DNA of 59,093 nt from Kingella sp. (in: b-proteobacteria). GTDB taxonomy: Bacteria; Pseudomonadota; Gammaproteobacteria; Burkholderiales; Neisseriaceae. Positions 1 through 9,007 of this stretch are shown here, in pieces. The stretch covers positions 1 through 59,093 of the forward strand of contig NZ_JAUMZV010000013.1 of assembly GCF_030527935.1 (NCBI RefSeq). The letters are read 5' to 3'. The notes under the pieces were generated by a model. That model was not told the origin of the DNA and did not search any database. It saw only the letters and a list, made by a program, of their open reading frames with translations. Position numbers and translations under genes: made by a program. Numbering within the stretch: the first letter of the stretch is position 1; each line of letters starts with the position of its first letter.

Positions 1-49
1 TAAAACAATTGGTAAGAAGTAATTTATCCTAGTTATCTAGGACAGCCCC
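1..49. mobile_element. Insertion sequence end, cut by the window edge
   Basis: These 49 bases are the exact reverse complement of 59,041-59,089. The inner boundary reads CTAGGACAGCCCC, so the element ends at base 49 and extends out of the window. A GGGGCTGTCC terminus resembles IS1016/IS1595-type ends from memory, but this is unverified. No transposase gene is inside the window. Both window ends carry the same IS end, pointing outwards. Confidence 0.6.
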
Positions 50-68
50 TTTTTTAATATCAAGCAAG

Positions 69-88
69 ATTCCCGCCTACGCGGGAAT
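69..88. repeat. dRS3-type 20-bp repeat (single copy)
   Basis: The sequence has the form ATTCCC-N8-GGGAAT followed by GACGG, as in neisserial dRS3 repeats. It lies between the IS end and aceF. The rest of 50-250 holds one uptake sequence at about 180-192 and no gene. Confidence 0.7.
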
Positions 89-250
89 GACGGCATTTCT
101 TGTGTTTCAGGCTTATTTTTCCCAAACTGTTGTGTAAACAACGCGGTTGATTTCTACACCTTAATATAGCCCACATTAGGCAGCCTGAAAACAAAAAAAC
201 AGCCAGTTGCAAAAAACAACTGGCTGCTATTCATTATTCACATCAAAAGA

Positions 251-1546
251 TTACAACACCACGCGGCGGAAATCTTTCAACAAGTTTGCCAAGAACACGG
301 TAAAGCGCATACCTGCCGCGCCATCAATCACGCGGTGGTCAAACGACAAGCTCAATGGGCACATCAAGCGTGGTTCAAACTCTTTGCCGTTCCAAACAGG
401 TTTGATTTGCGATTTGCACACGCCCAAAATCGCCACTTCGGGTGCGTTCACAATTGGCGTAAAGCCTGTGCCGCCGATGCCACCCAAGCTAGAAATGGTA
501 AAGCACGCGCCTTGCATTTCTTGTGGTTTCAATTTGCCTTCGCGGGCTTTTTTGCTCAATTCGGTCAGCTCTTGGCTGATTTCTTTCAAGCCTTTTTGGT
601 CAACATCTTTGATTACGGGCACAACCAAGCCGTTTGGCGTATCCGCCGCAAAGCCAATGTTGTAGTATTTTTTCAATACCAAGTTATCGCCGTCCAAAGA
701 AGAATTGAACTCAGGGAACGCTTTGAGCGCGGTTACAGACGCTTTGATGATAAATGCCAAAGGAGACACTTTCACGCCCGCTTTTTCCCATTCTTTGTTC
801 AAAGTTTTGCGGAATTCTTCCAACTCGGTCATATCCGCTTCTTCGTTCACGGTAACGTGCGGAATCATTACCCAGTTGCGAGACAGGTTTTGACCCGAGA
901 TTTTTTTGATACGAGAAAGCTCTTTCACTTCCACTTCGCCAAATTTGCTGAAATCCACTTTTGGCCATGGCAACAAGTTCAAGCCGCCGCCCAAAGAAGC
1001 AGCCGCGCCACCTGATTGCAACACGCCTTTCACGAATGATTTAACGTCATCCGCTGTGATGCGACCTTTTTGACCAGAACCTTTAACCGAACCCAAATCC
1101 ACGCCCAATTCGCGTGCCAATTTGCGGGTTGAAGGGCCTGCGTGCGCTTTGGAGAATGTGGCTTCGTTGATGGCAGAAGATGCCGCAACAGGAGCGGGAG
1201 CGGGCGCAGCGGGAGCAGGCGCAGCAGCTTGTTCTACGGGAGCAGGTGTAGCGGCAGGCGCGGGTGCAGCAGCAGGAGCAGCGTGTGCAGGAGCCTCTGC
1301 GGCGGCTACGCCTGTTTCAACGGTCAAAATCACCGAACCTTCGGAAACTTTATCGCCCACTTTAATTTTCACTTCTTTTACTACACCGGCCGCATCAGCA
1401 GGCACATCCATTGTGGCTTTATCGGTTTCCAGTGTAATCAGAGTTTGGTCTAATGCGATGGTGTCGCCCGCTTTTACTTCAACGGCAATCACATCTACAT
1501 TATTGTGCCCGCCAATATCGGGGACTTTAATTTCTACAATGCTCAT
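251..1546 (-). CDS. aceF: Pyruvate dehydrogenase E2, dihydrolipoyllysine acetyltransferase
   Basis: E2 core of the cytosolic pyruvate dehydrogenase complex: it moves the acetyl group from lipoyl-lysine to CoA. The 431-residue protein has one N-terminal lipoyl domain with the lipoylated lysine at about 43 (ETDKATMD), an Ala/Pro-rich swinging linker at about 80-125, an E3-binding domain at about 138-172 and a C-terminal catalytic domain with SFDHRVIDG (His about 404). A single lipoyl domain is at the short end for bacterial E2 proteins, which can carry up to three. It follows aceE by 88 bp containing two uptake sequences, so the two probably form one operon. The usual next gene, lpdA (E3), would lie beyond the window edge. 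Confidence 0.95.
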   Translation of the reverse strand: MSIVEIKVPDIGGHNNVDVIAVEVKAGDTIALDQTLITLETDKATMDVPADAAGVVKEVKIKVGDKVSEGSVILTVETGVAAAEAPAHAAPAAAPAPAATPAPVEQAAAPAPAAPAPAPVAASSAINEATFSKAHAGPSTRKLARELGVDLGSVKGSGQKGRITADDVKSFVKGVLQSGGAAASLGGGLNLLPWPKVDFSKFGEVEVKELSRIKKISGQNLSRNWVMIPHVTVNEEADMTELEEFRKTLNKEWEKAGVKVSPLAFIIKASVTALKAFPEFNSSLDGDNLVLKKYYNIGFAADTPNGLVVPVIKDVDQKGLKEISQELTELSKKAREGKLKPQEMQGACFTISSLGGIGGTGFTPIVNAPEVAILGVCKSQIKPVWNGKEFEPRLMCPLSLSFDHRVIDGAAGMRFTVFLANLLKDFRRVVL

Positions 1547-1634
1547 GAGTTTTCCTTGAATGAGTCTATTTAATGAAAAATGGTTTTCAGGCTGCCTGAA
1601 AAACGTGTTTCAGGCTGCCTGAATCAAACGCTGA

Positions 1635-4319
1635 TTACAGATTCCAGCTTGCTTCGCGGTTAGCGTCGATACCGTATTTTTCAATGGCTTGTTGAACCAC
1701 TTTCGCATCAACTTTGCCTTCTTTTGCCAAACCGCTCAATGCAGCAACCACAACGTTGTAGCGGTCCACTTCAAAGAATTTACGCAAGTTAGCACGGCTA
1801 TCGCTGCGACCAAAGCCATCAGTCCCCAACACAGTGAACGATTGACCCGCAGGAATACCAGGGCGGATGCGTTCAGCAAAGGCGCGAACATAGTCGGTTG
1901 ATGCCACAATCGGACCAGCATGACCTTGCAATTGGCGAGTAACAAATGGAACTTTTTGCTCTTTGGTTGGGTTCAAACGGTTGAAGCGTTCAACTTCCAT
2001 GATGTCGCGGTGCATTTGGTTGAATGATGGGCAAGACCATACATTAGCTTCCACACCGAAGTCGTCTTTCAACAGTTGAGCCGCCGCAATCACTTCTTGC
2101 AAGATTACGCCAGAACCCATCAGTTGAACTTTCTTATCGCTCTTACCGCCTTCTTGCAACAAGTACATACCGTTCAAGATTTCTTGCTCAATGCCTTTGC
2201 GCGCAGGCATAGCAGGGTGAGCATAGTTTTGGTTCATCACGGTTACATAGTAGAACACGTTTTCATGTTCCACATACATACGGCGCAAACCATCATGCAA
2301 GATAACAGCCAACTCGTATTGGAATGTTGGGTCATAAGTGTGGCAGTTTGGAATCAAATCTGCTTGGATGTGGCTATGACCATCTTGGTGTTGCAAGCCT
2401 TCGCCGTTCAAGGTGGTGCGACCAGAAGTACCGCCCAACAAGAAACCGCGTGCATTCATATCACCTGCTGCCCAAGCCAAGTCGCCAACACGTTGGAAAC
2501 CGAACATAGAGTAGTAGATATAGAATGGAATGGTGGTGTAACGGCTGTTTGCGTAAGAAGTTGCCGAAGCAATCCATGAAGAAATCGCACCAGGTTCGTT
2601 AATACCTTCTTGCAAGATTTGACCATCAGTTGATTCTTTGTAGTACATCAACTGTTCTTTATCTTGTGGAACGTAGTGCTGACCTTGGGTGTTCCAAATG
2701 CCGATTTGGCGGAACATACCTTCCATACCAAATGTACGGCTCTCATCAGGCACGATGGGCACAATGCGTTTGCCCAATTCTTTGTCTTTAATCAAAGTGT
2801 TCAAGATGCGAACGAATGCCATAGTGGTAGAAAATTCGCGGTCGCCACTTGATTCTAATTGAGTTTGGAATGCGCTCAATTCGGGGATAGGCAAGGTTTC
2901 GTTGTTTGGATTGCGATATGGCAAGTAACCGCCCAATGCTTTGCGCTGACCGTGCAGGTAGTTGTATTCAGGCGTGCCTTCTGCGAAGCGAACGTATGGC
3001 AGATGACTGCTTTCAATTTGCGCGTCCGTTACAGGGATGTTGTGGCGGGTACGGAATTGTTTCAATGAAGGAACATCCATTTTTTTCGCTTGGTGGACGG
3101 TATTTTGCGCTTCACCTGCTGCGCCCATGCCGTAACCTTTAACGGTTTTAGTCAAGATAACAGTCGGTTTGCCGTTGGCGTGGTGCACTGCTTCGTAGTA
3201 GGCGTTGTACACTTTAACGGGGTCATGACCACCAAATTCTAGGTTGTAGATTTGTTCATCGGTTAAATCGGCAACCAATGCTTTCAATTCGGGTGTGTTG
3301 AACAGGTGTTCGCGGATGTATGCACCATCTTTGGAATGGAAGTTTTGATAATCGCCGTCCACGATTTCTTCCAAGCGTGCTTTCAATGCACCAGTAGTAT
3401 CTTTTGCGAACAGGGCATCCCAACTGCCGCCCCAAATTACTTTGATGGCATTCCAGCCTGCGCCACGGAAGATGCCTTCGTATTCTTGCATGATTTTGCC
3501 GTTACCGTTTACAGGGCCGTCCAAACGTTGCAAGTTACAGTTAATCACGAAAATCAGGTTGTCCAATTTTTCGCGTGCTGCCAATGCGATTGCGCCTTGT
3601 GATTCGGGTTCGGTCATTTCGCCGTCGCCGCAGAAGCACCATACTTTGCGACCTTCGGTTTTGGTTAAACCGCGTGAATCCAAGTATTTCAAGAAGCGTG
3701 CTTGGTAGATGGACATGAGCGGACCAAGACCCATAGACACAGTTGGGAATTGCCAGAAATCAGGCATCAGGTGTGGGTGTGGGTAAGAAGACAAGCCATC
3801 GGTAAAGGCTTCTTGACGCAAGTTGTCTAGTTGCGCATCGCTCAAACGACCTTCAACATAAGCGCGTGCATAGATACCGGGGGCAGAGTGTCCTTGTGTG
3901 AATACCAAATCGCCTTCTACGCCGTCGCCTTTGGCTTTCCAGAAGTGGTCGAAACCTACGTCATACAATGTTGCGGCAGAAAGGAATGAACCGATGTGCC
4001 CGCCCAGTTCCAAACCTTTGTGTTGCGCGTTAATCACCATTGCGGCGTTGTTCCAGCGAACAGCGGCGCGGATGGCGTGTTCTAGGCTTGCATCGCCCGG
4101 CATGGCAACTTGTTTGCTTGTTGGGATGGTGTTTTGGTAGGGGGTATTGATGCCAGCGGGTACGTTTACGCCTTCATCTTTGGATGTGCCCAAAAGTTGT
4201 TCCAACAAGAAACGTGCGCGATCAACGCCTTCGTTTTCCACCACTGAGCGAATTGCATCAACCCATTCCTTGGTTTCAATGGGATCGACGTCGTTTACTG
4301 CATTGTAGGTTTGAGACAT
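1635..4319 (-). CDS. aceE: Pyruvate dehydrogenase E1, homodimeric type
   Basis: Thiamine diphosphate-dependent E1 that decarboxylates pyruvate and acetylates the E2 lipoyl group. With the chosen start the protein is 894 residues, normal for the homodimeric proteobacterial type. The ThDP motif starts with GDGEMTEPES at about 231 and ends with INCN about 30 residues on. The reading frame stays open 29 codons further upstream, but the start at 4319 (MSQTYNAVNDVDP) is preceded by a good GGAAGGA ribosome binding site and matches the family N-terminus. First gene of the aceE-aceF unit. Confidence 0.95.
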   Translation of the reverse strand: MSQTYNAVNDVDPIETKEWVDAIRSVVENEGVDRARFLLEQLLGTSKDEGVNVPAGINTPYQNTIPTSKQVAMPGDASLEHAIRAAVRWNNAAMVINAQHKGLELGGHIGSFLSAATLYDVGFDHFWKAKGDGVEGDLVFTQGHSAPGIYARAYVEGRLSDAQLDNLRQEAFTDGLSSYPHPHLMPDFWQFPTVSMGLGPLMSIYQARFLKYLDSRGLTKTEGRKVWCFCGDGEMTEPESQGAIALAAREKLDNLIFVINCNLQRLDGPVNGNGKIMQEYEGIFRGAGWNAIKVIWGGSWDALFAKDTTGALKARLEEIVDGDYQNFHSKDGAYIREHLFNTPELKALVADLTDEQIYNLEFGGHDPVKVYNAYYEAVHHANGKPTVILTKTVKGYGMGAAGEAQNTVHQAKKMDVPSLKQFRTRHNIPVTDAQIESSHLPYVRFAEGTPEYNYLHGQRKALGGYLPYRNPNNETLPIPELSAFQTQLESSGDREFSTTMAFVRILNTLIKDKELGKRIVPIVPDESRTFGMEGMFRQIGIWNTQGQHYVPQDKEQLMYYKESTDGQILQEGINEPGAISSWIASATSYANSRYTTIPFYIYYSMFGFQRVGDLAWAAGDMNARGFLLGGTSGRTTLNGEGLQHQDGHSHIQADLIPNCHTYDPTFQYELAVILHDGLRRMYVEHENVFYYVTVMNQNYAHPAMPARKGIEQEILNGMYLLQEGGKSDKKVQLMGSGVILQEVIAAAQLLKDDFGVEANVWSCPSFNQMHRDIMEVERFNRLNPTKEQKVPFVTRQLQGHAGPIVASTDYVRAFAERIRPGIPAGQSFTVLGTDGFGRSDSRANLRKFFEVDRYNVVVAALSGLAKEGKVDAKVVQQAIEKYGIDANREASWNL

Positions 4320-4521
4320 GGTGTCTATCCTTCCAGGTTGTGAAGTTAAAACTTCGGTTGCGAAATCGTTATTCAATATTAAAGATGCCTTCAAGCACCC
4401 TTTCATGACACGAACTTAAAACATTGGAATTGTAGCCCTAATGGGTTTGAATAGCAAACTTAGGCAGCCTGAAAGTTTGTTTTACGTCATAAAACAATGA
4501 TATGTTTTTCAGGTTGCCTTA

Positions 4522-4681
4522 GAACCTCTATTCACTATTTTCATGGGCATCTTTTATGCCCTAAAAACGTGGCTACTGCGTTAAAAATGCTCGCAAGGTG
4601 TCCAACCTTGCTGTGCTTTTTGCCTTGTATCCGCGATTTTATGCCATCAAATTTGCCTATGAAAATAGTGAATGCAGGTTC
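4522..4681 (+). mobile_element. MITE copy A (160 bp, TTA target duplication)
   Basis: It begins GAACCTCTATTCACTATTT and ends with the inverted version ending GCAGGTTC, and is flanked on both sides by TTA (4519-4521 and 4682-4684). Inside is a perfect 7-bp hairpin, GCAAGGT-GTCCA-ACCTTGC. It has no coding capacity. It occupies most of the 445-bp gap between divergent aceE and trkH; the rest of the gap holds one uptake sequence and the aceE leader. Four further copies occur in this window. Confidence 0.85.
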
Positions 4682-4764
4682 TTAATGGGGAATTTTGTTG
4701 CTATTGGGCTGTTAAGCGTGGCAAAATTTTGCCCTTTTTAGCGGGCGCGATGGGCGTTGTTATT

Positions 4765-6216
4765 ATGAATAAGTTAGTTCCTACTTTTCATATTTTGTCG
4801 CAACTGGGTATGTTTTTTGCCTTGTTGATTTTGATGCCAACAGTGGTGTCGTATGTGTATGAAGATGATGCGTTTCCTGTTTTTTGGCACACGGCGGCGA
4901 TTTCTGAATTATTGTTTTTTTTGATTTGGTTGTTATGCCGCAAACGGCAGCACGAATTGCGCCCGCGCGATGGTTTTTCGCTGGTGGTGATGCTGTGGCT
5001 GGGCTTTGCCTGCATTGCAGCGTTGCCGTTTTATTATTATTTTGCCGAAATATCGTTTACCGATGCGTTTTTTGAAGCGATGAGCGGGCTCACGACCACG
5101 GGGGCAACGGTGATTTCGGGCTTGGATAATTTGCCGCCGTCTATCAATTTTTGGCGGCATATGCTCAACTGGCTGGGCGGCATGGGGATTATTGTGCTGG
5201 CGGTGGCGATTTTGCCGATGCTGGGCGTGGGGGGGACGCAGTTATTCAAGGCGGAGATTGCGGGCGTGCACAAAGATAAAACTTCGCCGCGCATCTCGCA
5301 AACGGCAAAGCAGCTTTGGCAGTTTTATTTGGCGTGCACGCTGTGGATTGCGATTGCGCTGCGTTGGGCGGGGATGAATTGGTTTGACGCGATGTGCCAT
5401 GCGATGTCGTCTTTTGCGCTGGGGGGATTTTCCACCCATGATGACAATATTGCGTTTTTTAATTCGCCCGCGATTGAATGGGTGATTATTGGCGCAACGC
5501 TGCTGGGTGGTATCAATTTTGCCAACCATTTTGCAGCGTTGCGGCAAAAATCGTTGCGCCATTATTGGCAAGATGAAGAATTTCGCACCATGATTTTGTT
5601 GCTGGTGGGCAGTATTGTGGTGGTTTCTTTGTATTTGAGTTATAAGGATTTTTATTCGCTGCCCGATGCGTTTCGGTTTGTTACGTTTAATTATGTTTCC
5701 ATTGGTTTGGCGAGTGGTTTTTCTAATGCCGATTTTGCGACTTGGCCGTTGATTGCTTCGCTGTGGATGTTTTTTTTGGCAAATATTTTGGCGAACACGG
5801 GTTCAATGGGCGGCGGGGTGAAGCTGGTACGGATTTTGGCGTTATGCAAAATTTTGAAGCGCGAGATGACGCTGTTGCAGCATCCGAATGCGGTTCATGT
5901 GGTGAAAGTGAACGGGCATAAGCTGTCTGACCATGTGGCGATGGCGATTGCGGCGTTTGTGTTTGTGTATTTTTGCACGGTTACGCTGTTTACTTTTATC
6001 TTGATGATTTCGGGGCTGGATTTGGTGAGCTCGCTGACGGCGGTGATTGCGTGCATTACCAATGCGGGGCCAGGTTTGGGCGTGGTGGGGCCGAGCCATG
6101 ATTACACGGTGTTGAGCACGGGGCAAAAATGGATTTGCGCGGTGGTGATGCTGCTGGGGCGGTTGGAGATTTTTACGGTGTTGATGTTGTTTACGCCTGC
6201 TTATTGGCGTAAATGA
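4765..6216 (+). CDS. trkH: Trk potassium uptake system membrane subunit TrkH
   Basis: Potassium-translocating subunit of the Trk system in the inner membrane, which works with the cytoplasmic NAD-binding TrkA. The 483-residue protein is strongly hydrophobic throughout. It shows the repeated selectivity-filter regions of the family, for example GLTTTGATVI and later TNAGPGLG near the C-terminus. The frame is open from 4672, but MNKLVPTFHILSQLG at 4765 fits the family start; ATG 4750 is an alternative, and neither has a strong ribosome binding site. A run of eight T lies early in the coding region (about 4915-4922). No trkA is in the window. Confidence 0.9.
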   Translation: MNKLVPTFHILSQLGMFFALLILMPTVVSYVYEDDAFPVFWHTAAISELLFFLIWLLCRKRQHELRPRDGFSLVVMLWLGFACIAALPFYYYFAEISFTDAFFEAMSGLTTTGATVISGLDNLPPSINFWRHMLNWLGGMGIIVLAVAILPMLGVGGTQLFKAEIAGVHKDKTSPRISQTAKQLWQFYLACTLWIAIALRWAGMNWFDAMCHAMSSFALGGFSTHDDNIAFFNSPAIEWVIIGATLLGGINFANHFAALRQKSLRHYWQDEEFRTMILLLVGSIVVVSLYLSYKDFYSLPDAFRFVTFNYVSIGLASGFSNADFATWPLIASLWMFFLANILANTGSMGGGVKLVRILALCKILKREMTLLQHPNAVHVVKVNGHKLSDHVAMAIAAFVFVYFCTVTLFTFILMISGLDLVSSLTAVIACITNAGPGLGVVGPSHDYTVLSTGQKWICAVVMLLGRLEIFTVLMLFTPAYWRK

Positions 6217-6418
6217 TTGTTAAAACGAAACGTGCAGGGCAGGGCGCACGTTGTGCAAATCCAACAATTATCATTTACAAATGAAATGTTTGCGGGGTTT
6301 GGTGTGATTTTGCTAGACGGCAAATGTAAACATGGGCAGAATGCGCCAAGTTGGCGTTGTTGGATGGCTTGGTGAACAACGTTGTTTTTTTGTTAAACAT
6401 ATCTGTGAGGTAAATAAA

Positions 6419-6621
6419 ATGGCTCAATCTAAAATTGATGTTAGCGGCATGACCAGCAAACAAGACGGCGACCGTTTGGTGGAAGCCACCAGCAATGTGG
6501 CGGGCGTGCGTTTTGTGAATGCGAACCATGAGGGCGGTTATGTGGTGGTTACGCATACGGATGATTTTGATGCTGCGGCTTATAAGGCTGCGGTGAATGC
6601 GGCTGGGTTTAGCGCGTAAGA
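6419..6621 (+). CDS. Small HMA-fold protein lacking the metal-binding cysteines
   Basis: A 66-residue protein with the beta-alpha-beta pattern of heavy-metal-associated domains. It begins AQSKIDVSGMTS and ends YKAAVNAAGFSA, but the usual GMTCxxC metal site reads GMTSKQDG, with no cysteine anywhere in the protein. The start at 6419 follows GTGAGGT spaced for ribosome binding; an open frame upstream to 6332 is not needed. The coding sequence ends at about 6619. It is followed by a strong terminator, so it is transcribed alone or with trkH. Copper binding by the standard site is ruled out; the role is unknown. Confidence 0.75.
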
Positions 6622-6633
6622 TTTTGGATGATA

Positions 6634-6668
6634 AAAAACGGTTTCAGGCTGCCTGAGACCGTTTTTTT
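6634..6668 (+). terminator. Rho-independent terminator built on an uptake sequence
   Basis: AAACGGTTTCAGG pairs with CCTGAGACCGTTT with one mismatch, followed by seven T. The stem includes an uptake sequence. It lies 15 bases after the small HMA-like gene. Confidence 0.85.
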
Positions 6669-6698
6669 GTTGGGTGGATGGGCAGCCTGAAAATCAAA

Positions 6699-6784
6699 AT
6701 GGAACGGCGACGGCTTGTCGCCAAATGATGTCTCAATAAGGCTTTACTGATTGGCAAGATGTCGGCGAGCCGCCGACGCTCCAT
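6699..6784. repeat. Palindromic ATGGAGCGGCGACGG-type repeat, copy 1
   Basis: An imperfect inverted repeat of about 86 bp that starts ATGGAACGGCGACGG and ends GCCGCCGACGCTCCAT. Each arm also carries its own GGCGA/TCGCC hairpin. Related full copies are at about 8629-8887 (split by a MITE), 10862-10944, 18209-18294 and 37034-37126, and half copies near 31050, 31292, 43563 and 55282. Confidence 0.75.
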
Positions 6785-6809
6785 GAGTGGCGTGTTTCGC
6801 TATGCGTTT

Positions 6810-7427
6810 TCAGGCTGCCTTTCTCTGCGCCAACACGCGCTCTACGGTGTCCACAATGGCTTGCGTTTGTGCGTCAATTTCAATGTTGATGCAATCGCCC
6901 ACTTGGCGGCTGCCAAATAGGGTGCGTTGCAGGGTTTCGGGGATAAGGTGGACGTTGAATTCTTGTGTGGTTACGTTGCTGATGGTGAGACTGCATCCGT
7001 CTAGCCCGATAAAGCCTTTGGGCAGGATGTAGGGCGCGAGTTGCGGGGGCAGCCTGAAATAGAGTGTGCGGTTGTGCGCGTTTTGTTCTATGCGGCTGAT
7101 GGGGGTGGTGGCGATGATGTGCCCGCTCATAACGTGCCCGCCGATTTCGTCGCCAAAGCGGGCGGCGCGTTCTAAATTGACGCTGTCGCCTGTTTTCAGG
7201 CTGCCTAAGTTGGTTTTGGCGAGTGTTTCTGCCATTAAGTCAAAAGTGGCTTGGTTGCCGTTGATTTGGGTGATGGTGAGACAGCAGCCGTTGTGGGCGA
7301 TGGATGCGCCGATTTGTAGGTCGTGCGCCATGTGCTCGGGCAGGGCGACGGTGTGGCTGCGGAAATCTGCGCTGGGTTGGTGGATGTGGACGATTTTGCC
7401 TGTGCCTTGCACGATGCCTGTAAACAT
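6810..7427 (-). CDS. ribE: Riboflavin synthase, alpha subunit
   Basis: Converts two molecules of 6,7-dimethyl-8-ribityllumazine to riboflavin and a pyrimidine in the cytosol. The 205-residue protein is the usual size and starts with the diagnostic MFTGIVQGTG. It has the two tandem lumazine-binding repeats of the family, the second beginning near residue 95 (GGHVMSGHI). No other riboflavin gene is adjacent and no FMN riboswitch was recognised upstream. Downstream it faces the end of the HMA-like gene across a palindromic repeat. Confidence 0.95.
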   Translation of the reverse strand: MFTGIVQGTGKIVHIHQPSADFRSHTVALPEHMAHDLQIGASIAHNGCCLTITQINGNQATFDLMAETLAKTNLGSLKTGDSVNLERAARFGDEIGGHVMSGHIIATTPISRIEQNAHNRTLYFRLPPQLAPYILPKGFIGLDGCSLTISNVTTQEFNVHLIPETLQRTLFGSRQVGDCINIEIDAQTQAIVDTVERVLAQRKAA

Positions 7428-7752
7428 GGGGGTTCCTTGTGGTGGGGTGGATTGGGGGGTGGGATTTTAGCATTTTTGTGAGATGGGGTTTCAGGCTGCC
7501 TTGGGTGGGTGATTAGGCAGCCTGAAACTCAATCCATCCAGCAAAAAACCGTTTGGCGCAACAGCAAACGGTTCTATTTTCAGGCTGCCTTTGTGGCTTG
7601 GCGAAGTGCGCAAGCGGCGTGCGCAGCAAAGCGGCATATCCTACGGCTTGGGCAATAGATTAGGCAGCCTGAAAGTCAATCCATCCGACAAAAACCGTTT
7701 GGCGCAACAGCAAACGATTTGGTTTTCAGGCTGCCTTTGCTGCCTACGCTAT
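7428..7752. other. Intergenic gap with uptake sequences and two repeat hairpins
   Basis: No gene is seen. Two similar hairpins occur: AACCGTTTG-N9-CAAACGGTT at 7547-7573 and a related, less perfect one at about 7690-7722. Both are preceded by a CCATCC(A/G)... segment and followed by T-rich DNA and an uptake sequence. They probably terminate the leftward Nudix gene. Similar stretches occur near 41,705-41,735 and 58,945-58,977. Confidence 0.6.
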
Positions 7753-8562
7753 TCACACCGTGCCAATTTCGCTATCGCACACCACCGCCTGCACGCCGTT
7801 CGCCTGCCAAACATCCTGCCAGCACGCCGCCACATCTGCGCTTGCCGCCGCCACAATCGGCATCGGCGCGCCCGCGTGCAACGCATCCGCCAACGCCTGC
7901 GCCATCGCGTTATCGTTCACGCGCCAGATAATTGCATCAGCTGCTTGCGCCGCGCGAAACTGCGCCGCATTGTCCACCGCCGCCCACACGCTGCGGTTGG
8001 CGTTTTCAGGCTGCCTATTGTGCTGCAATGCGTTGTGTTGCTGCCAATCGTCAAACGGCAGCCAAATGGGGTCGTGCGGGGCTGCCATGTGCGGGGGCAT
8101 CACGCGGTATGCGCCCGAAGCATTTTCGCCGTGCAAACCCGTTTTCAGGCTGCCTGAAAAGGCGGTTGGCACGGCTAACGAAGCGAGCAATGCGGTGTTG
8201 GCGGGCAGCATCGGCGACACGGTGAAATCGCCCGCTTGTTGCCACGCCCATTGCTGCTGCTCCCGTGCTTGCAATGTGCCGCGCCATTCGTGCACCGCCA
8301 CGCGGAAAAAGCGCAGGTTCACATGGGCGTGTTCATAGCGGTAAAACTTCGTCAGCCACGGCGTAGCGTGCAGGATTTCCACGCCCAATTCTTCCATAAA
8401 CTCGCGTTGCAGCGCGGCAAATTCGCTTTCGCCTACTTCCACTTTGCCGCCCGCAAATTCCCAGTAGCCCGCATACGGTTTGCCCGCTGGGCGCGATGAG
8501 AGCAGAAATTCGCCGCGTTCGTTAAACAAGATGCCTGCGACAACGTGGATTTTGGGGGGCAT
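7753..8562 (-). CDS. Nudix hydrolase (MutT-like) with a C-terminal extension
   Basis: The N-terminal half (residues 1-130) is a MutT-type Nudix domain with an intact Nudix box starting GGKVEVGESEFAALQREFMEE at about 38, so it probably hydrolyses oxidised nucleotides such as 8-oxo-dGTP. The C-terminal half of the 269 residues has no motif I can name. In gamma- and betaproteobacteria, MutT proteins of this length usually carry a thiamine-phosphate-synthase-like domain, and this half could be a degenerate one. Two uptake sequences lie in the coding region and appear as FSGSLKTG and NRQPENAN. The start follows AAAGGAAACCCC. Confidence 0.8.
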   Translation of the reverse strand: MPPKIHVVAGILFNERGEFLLSSRPAGKPYAGYWEFAGGKVEVGESEFAALQREFMEELGVEILHATPWLTKFYRYEHAHVNLRFFRVAVHEWRGTLQAREQQQWAWQQAGDFTVSPMLPANTALLASLAVPTAFSGSLKTGLHGENASGAYRVMPPHMAAPHDPIWLPFDDWQQHNALQHNRQPENANRSVWAAVDNAAQFRAAQAADAIIWRVNDNAMAQALADALHAGAPMPIVAAASADVAACWQDVWQANGVQAVVCDSEIGTV

Positions 8563-8628
8563 GGGGTTTCCTTTTTAGTGGATTGGGGGAGACGATGATT
8601 GGGGGGTAAAGGCAGCCTGAAATTTAAA

Positions 8629-8887
8629 ATGGAGTGGCGACGGCTCGTCGCCAAAGTTACCAACTATTTAGAACCTGTATTCACTATTTTCATAGGCATC
8701 TTTAATGCCCTAAAAACGCGGCTACTGCGTTAAAAATGCTCGCAAGGTGTCCAACCTTGCTGCGCTTTTTGCCTTGTATCCACGCTTTTATGTCATAAAA
8801 TCTACCTATGCAAATAATGAATACAGATTCTTAATTCAACATGATTTTGTTGGTTAACAAGATGTCGGCGAGCCGCCGACGCCCCAT
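8629..8887. repeat. Palindromic ATGGAG repeat, copy 2, split by a MITE
   Basis: The left arm (ATGGAGTGGCGACGG) and right arm (GCCGCCGACGCCCCAT) match copies at 6699 and 18,209, but the centre is occupied by MITE copy B. Comparison with the copy at 18,209 gives the likely empty site. The gap 8563-9007 holds nothing else except uptake sequences. Confidence 0.75.
8671..8830 (+). mobile_element. MITE copy B (160 bp, TTA target duplication)
   Basis: Terminal inverted repeats GAACCTGTATTCACTATTT and their complement (one change, GATTC), flanked by TTA at 8668-8670 and 8831-8833. The internal GCAAGGT hairpin is conserved. It is inserted inside an older palindromic repeat. Confidence 0.88.
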
Positions 8888-9007
8888 CGGTTACAGGTTT
8901 TGCAAAGGTTTCAGGCTGCCTTAATGGTTTGCAAAATCGTTCACAAAACCCGTCCACAAAAAAACAAACAGCGCGAAATCTCACGCTGCTTATTCTGGTA
9001 AACACGT

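Noticed and set aside
4672..4764. Longer trkH start at 4672
   Set aside because: The extension would begin inside MITE copy A and does not fit the family N-terminus.
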